Assembly (NCBI RefSeq): GCF_001652725.1
Contig: NZ_LWHJ01000028.1
Span: 124,001-188,000 of the forward strand
DNA: 64,000 nucleotides
Direction of reading: 5' to 3'
Source: Pedobacter psychrophilus
Lineage (GTDB): Bacteria; Bacteroidota; Bacteroidia; Sphingobacteriales; Sphingobacteriaceae
Shown: piece by piece, positions 62,767 through 64,000 of the stretch
Layout of the letters: the number at the start of each line of letters is the position of its first letter
How positions within the stretch are numbered: position 1 is the first letter of the stretch
Program-made: the position numbers and the translations under genes
The notes under the pieces: generated by a model
Told to the model about the DNA's origin: nothing
The model's input: the letters and a program-made list of their open reading frames with translations, nothing else
Databases searched by the model: none

Positions 62767-64000
62767 ATGAAAAACAAAATAATCCATCTTTTACTTGTTA
62801 CAAGTTTAATATTATCCTGCAAATCCCAACAAAAATTCAATACAAAAATAACATCAAAACATGCTCCTCAAGAATTAAAGAAAGATTTAGAAATAGTTCA
62901 AAACTCTTTAGAAGATAATCATCCTGGTGTTTACTGGTATATCAATAAAAAAGAATTAGATTTTAAATTTGATAGTTTAAAAAGCACTTTAAAAGATTAT
63001 TTAACTCCTTTACAATTTTACAGAGAATTAGCTCCTGTAGTTGCTGCAGTAAAATGTGGACATACAAGAATTGTATATCCCGGAATTTCGCTTAACAAAT
63101 TTCAAAAAGATAGTATCAAAAAGGCGGGATCAAAGCCATTATCTCAATTATATTATTTTGTTGATAGCAATAGAATATTTGTAGAATCTGTAAATAAGAT
63201 AGAATTAAAAATTCTGCTTAAGGGCGCTGAAATCATTGCTATTGATAGTAATCCAGCATCAGAAATCATAAAAAAAGCACAAAGCTTATATTCTTCAGAT
63301 GGTTATAATAAAACTTTTTACAATCGGGTTTTAGATAAATCATTTGATGCTTATTATTATTTAAGCTATGGAAAAAGTGATTCTTCAAAACTTACCCTAA
63401 AAAGAGGAGATAGCACCTATTATTATGTTTTAAAAACCATTAAACCAGCTAAAGAAGATAAAAAGCTATTGACACCACAAGAAATTGGAAAGAAAAAGAT
63501 TGATGATAAACAAGCTCAAAAATTAAAAAGAGCAAACCGTTATAAAGGGATTGATGATTTTGGAATGCCACTACTAGATTTAAAATATGATTCAGTTTTA
63601 AATAGTACAGCTATCATGACCGTTAAAAGCTTTTCATTTGATAATTCTAATTTTAAGAAGTTTTTTAGAGAGAGTTTTAATGAATTAAAAGATAATGATA
63701 CACAGCACCTCATTTTAGATATAAGAAATAATGGAGGTGGAAATTTAATGGCTTGTAATAGGTTATTCAGGTATTTATATGATCAACCCCATAAATTTAA
63801 CGGTAGAGCTTATATGAATAACTCCTATTTTCAATCTATAAAATATGAAGATAAAAAAACTGCTTTTAAAGTTGCTAAAATAATTACACTACCAATTAGC
63901 TTAATAACCGGCATATTTTTAAACCATAAAGATAGTATAGGGAAATATGGTTTTTTACCTACAACAGCTTTAAAAAAACCACTAGAGAATGTATTCAAAA
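62767..64000 (+). CDS. S41 family peptidase lipoprotein, 3' partial
   Basis: This open frame starts MKNKIIHLLLVTSLILSCKSQQ (lipobox ILSC, lipid Cys18) and stays open to the right edge, 411 residues in. The region LKKDLEIVQNSLEDNHPGVYWY is common in tail-specific protease-like proteins. A PDZ-like section precedes AIMTVKSFSFDNSNFKKFF and HLILDIRNNGGGNLMACNRLF, the conserved S41 strand-turn that leads to the catalytic Ser, which lies beyond the edge or further on. It follows nadA by three bases and may be cotranscribed. The substrate is unknown. Confidence 0.85.
   Translation, partial: MKNKIIHLLLVTSLILSCKSQQKFNTKITSKHAPQELKKDLEIVQNSLEDNHPGVYWYINKKELDFKFDSLKSTLKDYLTPLQFYRELAPVVAAVKCGHTRIVYPGISLNKFQKDSIKKAGSKPLSQLYYFVDSNRIFVESVNKIELKILLKGAEIIAIDSNPASEIIKKAQSLYSSDGYNKTFYNRVLDKSFDAYYYLSYGKSDSSKLTLKRGDSTYYYVLKTIKPAKEDKKLLTPQEIGKKKIDDKQAQKLKRANRYKGIDDFGMPLLDLKYDSVLNSTAIMTVKSFSFDNSNFKKFFRESFNELKDNDTQHLILDIRNNGGGNLMACNRLFRYLYDQPHKFNGRAYMNNSYFQSIKYEDKKTAFKVAKIITLPISLITGIFLNHKDSIGKYGFLPTTALKKPLENVFK

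Noticed and set aside
1-64000. CRISPR array, prophage, secondary-metabolite cluster, defence island, tRNA or rRNA
   Set aside because: No direct-repeat array, phage structural gene, synthase or defence gene set, and no tRNA-like cloverleaf that I could recognise; almost all genes are standard chromosomal ones.

Overview
The window looks like chromosomal DNA of a Bacteroidota bacterium, most likely a Sphingobacteriaceae member close to Pedobacter. The support is low GC, two TonB-dependent receptors with carboxypeptidase-like N-terminal domains, the gliding lipoprotein GldH, a ribosomal protein S16 with a long acidic tail, TAnnTTTG promoter elements in place of clear E. coli-type promoters, and almost no Shine-Dalgarno sequences. 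The genus is inference. I see no prophage, CRISPR array, rRNA, tRNA or biosynthetic cluster; most genes are chromosomal housekeeping genes.

Layout. 1-6.1 kb: a GH3 hexosaminidase cut by the left edge, a VOC protein, a beta-propeller/phosphoesterase fusion and an rRNA methyltransferase. 6.2-8.9 kb: a TonB-dependent receptor behind a TPP riboswitch, so probably a thiamin uptake receptor. 8.9-10.25 kb: a small mobile region made of a RAYT transposase, three copies of a palindromic REP-like repeat and one unrecognised gene. 10.4-18 kb: trhO, a secreted nuclease/phosphatase-like protein, a YbbAP-type ABC exporter divergent from an SGNH esterase, and dnaA. 18.1-23.3 kb: a 5'-nucleotidase split over two genes, a methylmalonyl-CoA mutase large chain, an A-type Fe-S carrier and a membrane zinc peptidase. 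23.6-31 kb: a second TonB-dependent receptor with a helical-repeat partner, a beta-barrel protein, tadA, sodA, a 54-residue lipoprotein, an MDR oxidoreductase and an NlpC/P60 peptidase. 31-40.6 kb: pdhA plus E2, rpsP, the lemA-TPM-TPM operon, an FAD dehydrogenase with a CoA-binding protein, and a sugar-dehydrogenase-like lipoprotein.

40.7-52.7 kb is almost wholly on the minus strand. One run is thiL, an FAD oxidoreductase, a histidine kinase, a DUF47 protein and a PiT phosphate transporter. Another is an M16 peptidase, hpt, holB, a PSP1/RicT protein and gldH. 52.8-59.2 kb is on the plus strand: an SDR protein, an ABC-F ATPase, a small membrane protein, mnmG and an Ig-like lipoprotein. Two perfect parS palindromes lie just before mnmG, which suggests an origin-proximal location. 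The right end holds a gamma carbonic anhydrase, divergent nadB/nadA and a truncated S41 peptidase.

Main points for a second look: the riboswitch-controlled receptor; the RAYT/REP region with its passenger gene; an apparent one-base frameshift that destroys the Cys-rich N-terminus of the PSP1/RicT gene; and the parS pair with a third near-match inside nadA. I did not find a convincing undescribed multi-gene system.
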